Below, piece by piece: positions 44,301-58,100 of a DNA stretch of 64,000 nt. Position numbers and translations under genes: made by a program. Position 1 is the stretch's first letter. The number at the start of each line of letters is the position of its first letter. Source of the stretch: Arion vulgaris (taxonomy: Eukaryota > Mollusca > Gastropoda > Stylommatophora > Arionidae); NCBI GenBank assembly GCA_020796225.1, contig CM036765.1, forward strand, positions 4,110,228 through 4,174,227. Reading direction: 5' to 3'. The notes under the pieces were generated by a model. It ran no database searches, had not been told where the DNA came from, and saw only the letters and a list, made by a program, of their open reading frames with translations.

Positions 44301-47300
44301 TACATCTTTAGCGCCATTTGGAGCTCTGGTGCTTATCCTTCGGCGATGTGTCCGGTTTTAGCCAGCATTTACTCGGCTCGCTCTCCGTTTTGTAGCCACC
44401 TAGTGTTTTATACGGTGTGGGGTAGATAGCCACACGTCCTACCTCCTTAGTCGCCTCTTACGACATGCGTGGCAGGAAACAGTGGTTCTATTCTTTACAC
44501 CCCAATTTGGGCCTCGGTAACCATTCGGACGAGAAAAAGATACAAGAAACACTTATGCTAAAAAAACACGATGACATAAAAATTGACAACAAAATGCGAT
44601 GTTTACCGTGCTCCACATGCTCAACAACTATTAGTGCTTTCCGTGCTGCGAACCCACCCATGGATACGTGATCTTCTGTGCCGCCACTGGTGGTAAGTGA
44701 GTCTACAGATGATGGGTGGCATAGGACTTTGTTTTCTGAAACTGATTTTTGAAGAAAAGAACAGAATATGGGAAAGTCAAATAAGAGATTGAAAACAATT
44801 TTTGATAGACGAAAGAAATTATAAAAATATTAGACTGGAAAAAAGTAAACGAATCATGACCATCATATGGCATGACGGCTAGCGTAGGCAAATATGGATC
44901 TTCACAGACGTATGTTCTTAGTTCTATCATTTAGGTTGTGTGCCATTAAGCCAAGCTGTTCAGAATTTGTTACTTCTATCTTCTTTTGTTTCGTTTGCCA
45001 TTAGTTTTATCAAAAACATAAGAAAACAAACCTTGAGGTTTTAAAACAGGCTTGCGCAGAAAGAAACCTTATCAAAAACATAAGAATCAGACAATCAAAA
45101 TATATAAGGCAAATAGGAGGTGTGCGATGTGCGGAAATCTACAAATCTGAGGTGGTCAGAGCGGATCAGATCTGGGGAAAACCGAGGGGAAGCTGCGGTG
45201 ATACGTAATAAATTGGCGTTTGAGGTCATAACATTTGGTAACAATGGGTAAAATTCAGGGATCGTGGAAGACAGAAGGAGAAGATGTTGGATGGTCTGAA
45301 ATCGTGGTTCGACAAAAGATCGACGCCATAACTGATTAACTGCAATATGGAGAGAGAGAGAGAGTTGGGCAGAGACATGACCGCCTACGCCGACATGTAT
45401 GGCACTTGATCGATTGATGATTTATGCGCTAAGTTCAATACGTACAAAAAGAAATCAAATAAGTTTCTTCTAGGTGATACCTGAATATAAAATGTGACAA
45501 TACCTAGGGAAGCGGCAGTGCAGTGCGCTATCATGAACCCAGAGTTCAAACCTCCGTTATTAGTTAGGAAGGCAGGTAACTCACTCAAAGCTGGAGAAGA
45601 TAAAATAGATAAAATTGTGTTAACACATTCTGTCAGAACAAAATTATGTTAGCAACTTGTTGTCCTTTGGTCAATCTTCTGTCTCTCATCTTTCTTCTCT
45701 CAAAAATTGTCATTTTCTTAATTTACGTTTCCCATATATCTTTTCTCTAAACTGTCACTTTCTTATTTTCATTTTTTTCCGAAGTGTCATTTTCGAATTT
45801 CTGTGTTGGTTGATCTGTGGTTTCTCTTGTGGTTTTCCCATCTTGCCGCACATATCGGTATGCATAACTTGGGTAACTGAGATAGAGAATAGCCTTTATC
45901 TTCTGCGTTGAAATCTTCAGAGCGTATGTTTTCTCTTAGAGCGTTGATAATATCGCTTTTGTCCATAAAGACCAGTTCTCGATCGCAGCATTGCTTGCCT
46001 GTGCATCCGCTCTCTTATTTCCCCCTTACCCCAGAATGACCTGGGCCATTTCATACAAATAGTTAATCTCTGATAGGACATATTTGTACACATGGACTAC
46101 TGGTAACATTTTACACAAAGAAAACCCATCTTTATAGCACCACACCTACTCATATACACTATAGTATTATATCACATCATTAGATCATACATCTTTATAG
46201 CACCACACCTACTCATATACACTATAGTATTATATCACATCATTAGATCATACATCTTTATAGCACCACACCTGCTCATATACACTATAGTATTATATCA
46301 CATCATTAGATCATACATCTTTATAGCACCACACCTGCTCATATACACTATAGTATTATATCACATCATTAGATCATACATCTTTATAGCACCACACCTA
46401 CTCATATACACTATAGTATTATATCACATCATTAGATCATACATCTTTATAGCACCACACCTACTCATATACACTATAGTATTATATCACATCATTAGAT
46501 CATACATCTTTATAGCACCACACCTGCTCATATACACTATAGTATTATATCACATCATTAGATCATACATCTTTATAGCACCACACCTACTCATATACAC
46601 TATAGTATTATATCACATCATTAGATCATACATCTTTATAGCACCACACCTACTCATATACACTATAGTATTATATCACATCATTAGATCATACATCTTT
46701 ATAGCACCACACCTACTCATATACACTATAGTATTATATCACATCATTAGATCATACATCTTTATAGCACCACACCTGCTCATATACACTATAGTATTAT
46801 ATCACATCATTAGATCATACATCTTTATAGCACCACACCTACTCATATACACTATAGTATTATATCACATCATTAGATCATACATCTTTATAGCACCACA
46901 CCTACTCATATACACTATAGTATTATATCACATCATTAGATCATACATGAAGAAATCAGAAATCTCACGATCATACTCTACTATAATACTCTGACCTTTA
47001 CCGTATCATAAGGGAATCTCTGACGTAAGATCGTCAAATGTGGCGCTGTAAAAGCACAAGAGGAAGTCACATTACTCAGAATCGCCGTGCCGTTGAGGCA
47101 CAGAGAAAACGAGCTGCGCGAAAAGACAGAACACACAACACTCACATGTCTAACCTTGATCATGTATGCCCCGCCTGTGATAGGAGATTGTGTTCTAGGA
47201 TTGGACTCTACAGTCATCTCCGCACACACCAGAGATGTACAGCCTGAGGCTGTTATCATCGCTTGCAGTGGACGGCTATTATTATTATTATTTTTTCTGA

Positions 47301-50300
47301 TCCAGAAGCACTTGAGCTTTTCAGCTCTTCGGCTCGGTGCCATGGACATCGTAACCCTTCGGTTCGGTGCCACGAACACCGTAAATCTGGGGAATCTGTG
47401 GCTTTTCTGCTATCCCGCGAAATTGAACCCGCACACACAGAGGGATAGTCACCCGTAGTCCAACGTGCTACCAACACGCTGGGCAGACAGGCATTATTAT
47501 TATTAAGTGAAGACATCAGAAGTGACTCGCGATCATGCTCTACTATAACACTCTGACCTTTACCCTGTCTGGGTTCACCTGGTCCTAAGTAAAGTATTCA
47601 GAAATGACTCACGTTCAAACTCGACTGTAACCTTTGCCCTACTTGGGTTCATCTGGTCATAAGTAAAGTCATCAGAAACGATTCACGTTCAAACTCGACT
47701 ATAACACTTTCACCTTTGCCCTACCTGTGTTCACGTTAAATAATTCTTTCATGAAACAATTCATTTCTGTTGTTTTTTGGAGGGGATAATGAACAGTTCG
47801 ACTCAAACATCAACACGTATATATATAGTCGGTATTCATTTTTAGATTCGACTAATTCAAATATTCGAGTTAACAAAATTCGACTTAACAGGACTTTTAA
47901 TGCAATGATAATGAAAGAAAATGACCGGGACTAAGTTGATTGACAGCAGACTCTAAATTAGATTTGGATGTGGCTGATCATGTCGACTTAAGCGAAATTC
48001 GTCTTATCAGAGTTCGACTTAAGTGGACTCGACTGTGTAACACTCTGACCGTTAGCATATCTGGGTTCACCTGGTCATAAGTAAAGCCATCGTAAATAAC
48101 TCATGTTCATACTCCAATATAACACTGTGACCTTTAACCTACCTGGATTCACCAGTCTTTCAATCCTTCTCTCACTCATGCTGGCCAGCTCGTGGATGCC
48201 GATTGCCAGATAGTCAAGCGCCTGTGGATTGCAAGTTAGCAAATATAATAATAATAATTCCACTCGTGCCTTTATAAGTTTCATAGGGCCTGCAAACAAT
48301 TTCTCCATATCGCTCTATCTGGTCAACTCGCTTAATCTCTTCCGTGGAACTGAGACCGATATTTCGTGCCTCTCTCAGCAAAGTTCGTTTCAGTGTCTTC
48401 TTAGGTCGTCCTCTTTCTTGAACCCTCTGCATCCCACTTCAATGCCTTCTTTGATATTCTTTGATCATTTCTCTTCAAGATGTGTCCAACATATCTCCAT
48501 CTTCTCCTTCTTATAAAAGTTGTTATTAGTGGTTAAGTTAGCAAATAGTAAAAGTGCTCAACAATTCTGTTAAAAAATCAACATAAAACATCACAAAAAA
48601 TCAGGAAAACTGATATAAATGTACTTGCATCAGCAATAATTCACGTATTAAATGACATGAATAAATAACCGAAAATATCTACTTTTATTGATAAGTCACC
48701 AGTTGCAACACAGGCTGCCAAAATCATCCTGATCGGGGCTTGGGGTCAAAGGCGCAAGAAAGCGGCGCGCCAGGATTAGGGAGCTGACTCTAATCCCCTG
48801 CTCTCACCTCCACATGGTGACTCTGGTAACAGACGGTAGTTCCGTTCTGGCTAAGAGGGCAGGTGCCGTGGGAGAGCTACTCTGGGGCAAGTAGAGATGC
48901 AAAGGTAGTCACGATAGATGGGATCCGCTCGTAACACAGACGAGAGAACTCCCAGAGTGGCTATTAATGCTCAACTCCCTCGGCCGATGGGAAAAGCTTG
49001 AAGGATAAAAGTGGAACCGCGAGTGGTGAAACTCGAAGCCTACACATGCTCTCTCTTGAGTCCTCTCTCTTGAGTCGATGAGTATGATGAGATTCGAGTT
49101 GAACTGCACGAGAGACCACATAGGTCGAGACTCGGGCCCCTATCTCACGGATGGGGGCACTATTATAAGTCATCGAAGAGACGTTGACCCACGCGGGGGG
49201 AAATTCGGAGCCCGTGCATGCTCTCTCTTGAGCCGTCTCTCTTGAGCCGATGAATATGCCGGGAATCGAGCTGAGCTGCATGCTGGTTCACACGGACTGA
49301 CCAGGAAAATGTGAAATTAGATACTTTTGAATGTTTCTGTAACCGTCCATTTGTAACTGTTCTTTTAATTCGTCACTCCTGTTGTATCGTTTGCTTGATA
49401 AAGGCCTTTTGGTCGAAACGTTAAAGAAACGAAACGATGAGTTAATAATCTGATATAGATACTTTTATTGATATGTTAAATGAGTTGATATGTTAAATGA
49501 GTTAATAATCAGATATAGATACTTTTATTGATATGTTAAATGAGTTGATATGTTAAATGAGTTAATAATCTGATATAGATACTTTTATTGATATGTTAAA
49601 TGAGTTGATATGTTAAATGAGTTGATATGTTAAATGAGTTGATATGTTAAATGAGTTGATATGTTAAATGAGTTGATATGTTAAATGAGTTGATATGTTA
49701 AATGAGTTGATATGTTAAATGAGTTGATATGTTAAATGAGTTGATATGTTAAATGAGTTGATATGTTAAATGAGTTAATATGTTAAATGAGTTGATATGT
49801 TAAATGAGTTGATATGTTAAATGAGTTAATAATCTGATATAGATACTTTTATTGATATGTTAAATGAGTTGATATGTTAAATGAGTTGATATGTTAAATG
49901 AGTTAATATGTTAAATGAGTTGATATGTTAAATGAGTTGATATGTTAAATGAGTTGATATGTTAAATGAGTTGATATGTTGAATGAGTTGATATGTTAAA
50001 TGAGTTAATAATCAGAGAACACTACTTCCATTAAGTTTAGTTCTTCTTCTTCGAATGCACTATATCGACAACTCGATAACTACTCTGTGTGACTTGTATG
50101 TGATCTGAACCTAAGAGCGACTGTACGTTGTGCCAGTTATGCGCCAACAAGTAGGCCTGCACATCCGATTTCTGCGACGCTTGTTATTTACTAGTGTAGC
50201 TTCCCTAGGCCCCTACCTCAGTCGCTTCTTACGACATGCCATGTAGGTCGCAGTGTTACTATTCTATGCTACCCTCGATGCCTCGGCAATACATGGGCGT

Positions 50301-52076
50301 CTCCCCTCACCATCGTTTACCGACGGTCAATGACAATCCGGACCTAACATCGTATTTTCCAATATAACTCGAAGTCAGAAACAGTGTACCTTTGCGTTTA
50401 CTTTTGTCAAACTTACTTTAGCTGGATATTCACCGTGAAAGTTGCCACCTGAGATTATTTCACCCATTTCTGCAAAAACCATCTATCTACTGTCAAGGAA
50501 TAGTGTGTATCATCATTTCCTCAGATCCTATCCCTACCGTTGCGAGTTTTGTGACCTATAACCATTGGCACAATTCATATGTGTCCATTAACTCTTAGTG
50601 GACCAGGGCAAGAACCATGTTTTTACAAGCAAATTATTTGAAGACTAAAAAGCGACATTTAGCGTGGCTCCTTGTAAAAAGGAGTCCAACCAAAGCCACA
50701 TAGTGTAGAGTTTGGTCCACACGGAGTTAAAATATCACCCACGTTGAAATATATCTACAGCAACTAGCATCAGTTAACATCACATCTCATTCACTTTCAG
50801 AGCAACAGGTAACCAAGACGATTATCATATCAGACTCGATGAATATGATTCAAATAATTGAATCTGCAAGTCTGTGTGTAGAATGGGTGGATATTATTCG
50901 GAGATCACATCTCAAGAAAATGACGTCGTTGTACACACTTGGACTTGCTGGAGTGCAGGGTAAGCTCGTGCTGACTTTTATGCAAACAATGTCCCTATTC
51001 AAGCGGGCAGAAGTGTGGACAAACTCAATGTCATAAATGCAATGTGAAGAATGACAAATCACGGCATACCACAATAGAGGTTGTTGCTGTGAACTTTCGG
51101 AAGAGAAAATCCTTTAAGGTAGACTATTGCTCAGATATAAGGATGTTCACATGGTCTCAATAAAGAACCTTTCTATCGGTTCCAAAAAAATGGGGAAAAA
51201 CTAGCTGATGCATGACCGAGCTATGTGGAAAACTACATTACGTAAAGGTACAGAATCTTTAGAAAAAGAGACTCAGAGATGAGTTGAAAGGTAATAGAGA
51301 CAAGCGCAAACTCAAACGTTGTCGCAGTAAAACAGTTGCCAATTGATGGTATTCTTCGGTCTCTAGGCGACATACTGTCGGATGAGGACACTCAAATAGA
51401 CTTTGAAACAGTATAACGATTTAGAGAGTTTGGAATTTTATATTATACAAGTTGAGCTGGTCGCTTGAGGAGCAGAGAAAGAAGTGTGTTTAACCAGCAA
51501 GTCACAGGAATCATCAGTATGCATACCCTGCGAAATCTGTTGGAGGAGACTGAGCCACATATTGTCGGCTCGGAGTGCTGGGACGTCAGCTTATTAACCA
51601 ATAACCAATAACGTATGTAAAATATCAAAATCCATATTTATCCCTATTTCTTTCTTTCTTTTGTCCATCTCTGCTTTTTTGCCGTTAGGCGTAGCAGGTT
51701 TAAGTGATGATCGGTTTTCGAGACAGTGCACACGCAGTCGCTTGATATGCTGTGGTATTGTGGCGTTTTAAGATGTCTGTAGCTCCATCAATCCATCTTT
51801 TTCTTGGACTTCTCTTTCTCTTGATGATTCCATTTTCAGGTTGTACACTCTTGCAACTGGTGTATTCGCGTTCATTCTCACCAAGTGGCCAAACCATTTC
51901 AGTCTATATTTTTCAATAAATCTAATATCAGGTGTTGTTCCGACTGTTCTTCTAATTTCCTCGTTTCTCATATGGTTTCTTCTTGTTTCATTTACCGCTT
52001 TCCTCAAGCATCTCATTTCACAGGTGGTAATTTTCCTTTCTTGTTCTTTTGTCAATGCCCATGTTTGGCACTGATA

Positions 52077-52132
<56 letters not shown>

Positions 52133-55100
52133 CCATAAATAAACATATATTAAGGATACAGGGTTATCAGTTGCACTGTTCATTTCTGTTGTTATAATAG
52201 ATCTGACAAATTGTAAAGTATCGTTGACAATGCCATGAACCTGGTGGAGACACATGGTAGAAAGAATATGTGGTTATATCAAGAGTTAAAAGATATATGA
52301 CAATTTATTATTAATGGCAATCTGCCACGTCGTTTATTTGTATTGTTATGTTATGTTATGTTATGCGATCGACGTCATGGCACATTGGGCATTCCCATGC
52401 GTGCTTTGTCCTCCGCTGCAGCAGCCATCCTAAAGTCCATTTGCTCATCGTTTGCAATGGAAAAAGTGTATAAAGACACATGATTGACTTCAATGCATCG
52501 GGTTTCCCCATATGGACCCATCGCTGTCAACAGAACTGGCACGCCATCTGCCGATAGTGTTGAACGAGCTCCGTAGCATCAGTAACAATCTTAGGGATCT
52601 TAAGAAAAATTGCATATGTGGCTCGGCACAGATTCTAACCTAAGACGGAGCACTAACTGTTTAAGCGCTTGGTGCAACACTGTGAACTGTTAACTTAATT
52701 CGGAATGCTTGTTTGTTTGTGTCTCCTGTGATTGTGTTGGAAACTGCATATGCAGAAAATGACGGACGATTAGTCCTCAACGTTTTGATGATTGTCTTAT
52801 GCCGTAATGGTTGTAACTATTGTTGATTTGTTTTGACTGCTGTTTACCTAGAAGTGAATTGCAAATTCTAGTGTTGGCACTCTGGCTACTGCCTTATGCA
52901 TTTACTGCGTGTAAAGGCTGCTGGTTTGTCTTGGGTCGTTTGTTTTCTTAACGAGTTCACATGAGACAATGATGACAAATTGTAAGTGCTTTTCTCTTTC
53001 ACAGGTACTAAGCAATTATGGGGAGATCTGTTGCCATGACGTTGAAACCGTTAGTGACTAATTAGCTAGCTAACTAACTAACTAATTGATTGACTGACTA
53101 ACAACTAAATAACTACCTAACTAACTGACCGACCGACCGACCAGACAGCCAGCCAACCAACCAAATAACCAACCAGCCAAGCAACCAGCCAAGCAACCAG
53201 CCAGCCAGCCAACAAGCAACCAACCAACCAGCCAGTCAGTCAGACAACCAACCAACAAACTAAGCAACCAACTAACTAACTAGCTAACTTAGTAACACAC
53301 ACACACACACGCACACACACACAAACAGCAGAAATAACAACCGTAGCCCCAACACAAACGAAAACACACACACGTGCATACCTGTGGGCAACATCTCAAA
53401 GTGTAAGCATCCTGGACCCTGTTGCAAAATCGATGACTTTCTGAGGAAGCAGTTCAAAATGACAGTAAGCCAATGCAAGGAAGAAGATATAAGAAGAGAT
53501 TATGAGAAGAAGAATGTTCATTGTTCATTTGAGGATCATTTTTATTGCACATCAGACATATCCATAATTGATCCTATCTCCTCCCAAGCGTGTATCTCAG
53601 TGTTGTTAGACTAACAATTCATGTTCTGTGTTGATTGATGTATCTATTTGGTTTTCTCTCGTGGTTTTCCTGTCTTGCTGCACCTATCGGTATGCACAAC
53701 TTGCGCAACCGAGATAGAGAATACCCTGTATCTTCTTGGTTGAAATCTTCAGAGCGTATGTTTTTCTTAGAGCGTTGATGATGTCGCTTTTGTCCATAGA
53801 AGAATATTGACTGCAGTTAGTGTGTTTGATCGAGAAATAATGATTGTATTGATGGTATCTTAAGTAAAACCATCCATCTATCTATTCTCTAATCCTGTTT
53901 GCCTTTCAGCGTCAGGTCGACAAAGGAGACATCTGGAGCGAGCCTCTCTGTGCACATTGTCTTTCTTTCTCTTCTCCAATCCTGATTTGCCTCACAGCTT
54001 CAGGGTAAGAAGAGTTTTCCGGCATTTTGCTTTGTAACCACTGTATCGGAGAAACATTACTCTATATATTATACTGCCTGTTGGTAATCTGCGTATGTGG
54101 CCGAACCATTTAATTTGTTGCTTCTTGATAAAGTTCAGTACTGATGTTGTACCCATTTTTTCCTGATGTCTTCATTTTTAAGCCGGTCTCTTCTTGTTAC
54201 TCACAGCATTCTTCGTAGACACATCATCTCTGTTGTGTCTAGTTTTCTTCTGTCATTTAATGTCAGCGCCCAGGTTTGGCACTGAAAGCATAATGTAGAG
54301 AGAAATATTGTGTTGAACAATGCTCTTTTTGTGTTCATGGTGATATGTTTGAATTTTAAAATTGGCGCTATTTGTCTTAGTGCTTGATTTGATTTGTTGC
54401 ATCTATGTTGGATTTCGTTAGCTATTCTTCCGTTTGTTGAAAAGATGCTCCCTAGACATATAAAGCCGTTGTTTTTTTTACAGTGAAACCATGATTGTGT
54501 TAAAGAGTTGTTAAAACAATTATATATATATATAATTAAAACAGCTCTTTAACACATTGTCTAAAGCAATGTTTTCTAAACTAGGGTCCGGGACCCCGGG
54601 GGTCCACGAGGTACTCACATGGGGGCCCTCAAGCGCTTCAATAAATATTAAGATCTTTGACATTTCAAACATAACAATGAATTTTTAAAATTTGTATAAA
54701 AACAGTGGTAAACTAGTTCCGCTGCGAAATCAAAGGGCTCGGACCAGACCGGAGTCTAAATGTCTGACATGACACAATGAAAGAAGTTTCCCGCAGTCAT
54801 TTGAAGTTTCCCGCAGTCTTAGAACATTGTTTATTATTGTAATACAAAGGGAATTCATTTATGTCCATTTTCATATATATATACTTTTGGTGGTTCCCGG
54901 CAACAAAATATATTTAAAAGGTGGTCCGCAGTAATGCAACTTTTGGGAATCGCTGGTCTAAAGAGTTCAACGACGAAGGATTGGCTTCATTGCACCGGGT
55001 TTTCCCATATAGCTCCGTCCTTATCAACGTAAATGGTATGCCAGCTGCCGAGAGTGTTGCACAAAGCAGAACTCTGTAGTTTCAGCAAAAAATCATTTAA

Positions 55101-58100
55101 TACAATTATGATTTCACTGACGTATGGGTGTGAAACATGGACATTGCCCGCGTGCCCAGCGTGTTCGTAGCGCGTTGGACTGTGGGTGACTAGCCCTCTG
55201 TGTGTACGGGTTCAATTCCGTGGGCAGGCAGAAAAAGCCACAGATTCCCCAGATTCACGGTGTTCGTGGCACCGAACCGAAGGGTTACGATGTCCATGGC
55301 ACCGAGCCGAAGAGCTGAAAAGCTCAAGTGCTTCTGGATCGAAAAAAAACAAAAAAAACATGGACATTTAACAAAGCCATGAAAAATAAATATGTTTTTT
55401 AAATATAAGTGTTACAGAAGAGTACGTATATATCATGGGCAGGGACAAGTAGATCTATTCAGAAATAACTCAAAATCACAGGAAAATGGCTTATGCTACA
55501 AAAAAGGAAATTAGAAAATTGATATTTTAAACATAAAAAAGACAAAAAGTATTGAAGAAGAAGAACTTTATTGAAGAAGAAATTCCGGCAAAGAAGAATA
55601 TAGGAAGACTAACGAAGAAAATAGATTCTGGACATGATTGGTGATGTGCGCATCATGATTTCTGCAGAGGTGGGATATCTGGCCTGTTTAAAAGATATAT
55701 TTTGAAGAATTGTTAGGCGAGCAAAGCTATTCTCATAACAAGCTATTGTATTGTGCACAACGATATGACATGACAAGCTATTGTATTGTGCACAACGATA
55801 TGATATGACAAGCTATTGTATTGTGCACAACGATATGACATGACAAGCTATTGTATTGTGCACAACGATATGACATGACAAGCTATTGTATTATGCACAA
55901 CGATATGACATGACAAGCTATTGTATTGTGCACAACGATATGACATGACAAGCTATTGTATTGTGCACAACGATATGATATGACAAGCTATTGTATTGTG
56001 CACAACGATATGACATGACAAGCTATTGTATTGTGCACAACGATATGACATGACAAGCTATTGTATTATGCACAACGATATGACATGACAAGCTATTGTA
56101 TTGTGCACAACGATATGACATGACAAGCTATTGTATTGTGCACAACGATATGATATGACAAGCTATTGTATTGTGCACAACGATATGACATGACAAGCTA
56201 TTGTATTGTGCACAACGATATGACATGACAAGCTATTGTATTGTGCACAACGATATGACATGACAAGCTATTGTATTGTGCACAACGATATGACATGACA
56301 AGCTATTGTATTGTGCACAACGATATGACATGACAAGCTATTGTATTGTGCACAACGATATGACATGACAAGCTATTGTATTGTGCACAACGATATGACA
56401 TGACAAGCTATTGTATTGTGCACAACGATATGACATGACAAGCTATTGTATTGTGCACAACGATATGACATGACAAGCTATTGTATTGTGCACAACGATA
56501 TGACATGACAAGCTATTGTATTGTGCACAACGATATGACATGACAAGCTATTGTATTGTGCACAACGATATGACATGACAAGCTATTGTATTGTGCACAA
56601 CGATATGACATGACAAGCTATTGTATTGTGCACAACGATATGACATGACAAGCTATTGTATTGTGCACAACGATATGACATGACAAGCTATTGTATTGTG
56701 CACAACGATATGACATGACAAGCTATTGTATTGTGCACAACGATATGACATGACAAGCTATTGTATTGTGCACAACGATATGACATGACAAGCTATTGTA
56801 TTGTGCACAACGATATGACGGGTTGAAGAAGACAATTATGGAACATATACGACAAAGACGAAGAAAAGCACGGAGAAGATGTATTCAGAATGTGAGAGTT
56901 GATTTGAGCATGTCAGCATCGGAGATCGATCTATAACAGAGAGAAATTCCAAACGACTGTTTTAATGACAAAGTCCTGCTCAGGACAAGCTATTGTATTA
57001 TGAGTTAGTTTTCTATATAATAAAACGAATCATATTCCCTATGGCAACATCTAGATGTGAATCGTGAACCATAACACAAACATTAAAGAACAAAATAGAA
57101 GCTTTCGAAGCAAGGTTTTATAGAAATGTTCTTAGAACATCCTGAACAGAGAAGAGAAAAAACAAAGACATCCTACAAGATCTGTATATCGAGGAGCATT
57201 AGTTCATAAATAGCATCATGTCCTGGGAGAAGAAATATTTTAGCCACATTAAACTTCACAGTGATTTGGAGAGAGCAGTAATGGAATGCATTGTTCCTGG
57301 AGTAGGAGGCAAGGGACGACCAAGAAGAAGGTGGCAGCAAGACATTAAAGAGACATTGAACATGACGCTGAAGGAGGCGGAGCACCTGCTAGAGACATAG
57401 TTTTTCAAGCGGGCTGGGATGAAAGCGATGTCCTGCAAGGAACATGCTGCTTGATGATAGTTAACTTTAAGAGACACCCATAGATGAGACAAACATATTA
57501 GAAAGGACAACAGCACCATGCCAGTTATCCCCATCTTTCAACAATGCAGCTTTGAATATTGTCAAATATCTCGTTCGTAGTAGCATACCTGAAACCTCAC
57601 TGGGGTACGTTTCAGAGTTTAGCAAAGCACGTAGACGACTGGCAACCTGAATTTGGCCTTTGTGTGGTCGAACCTCGTGAATTTCTGTTTGGATCATCAT
57701 ACATACATATTATATTATAAACAAAATTGACAAGATAACGAGACAAGTTAACGAGAGATAAGATAACGAGATAAGATAACGAGACAAGATAACGAGACAA
57801 GATAACGAGAGACAAGATAACAGAGACAAGATAACGGGGATAAGATAACGAGAGATAAGATAACGAGACAAGATAACGAGATAAGATAACGAGACAAGAT
57901 AACGAGACAAGATAACGAGACAAGATAACGAGACAAGATAACGAGACAAGATAACGAGAGATAAGATAACGAGACAAGATAACGAGAGATAAGATAACGA
58001 GACAAGATAACGAGACAAGATAACGAGACAAGATAACGAGACAAAATAACGAGACAAGATAACGAGAGACAAGATAACGAGAGACAAGATAACGAGATAA

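Noticed and set aside
51768..52136. Host gene encoding a 122-residue protein
   Set aside because: It is the C-terminal part of a LINE ORF2 running into an AT microsatellite.
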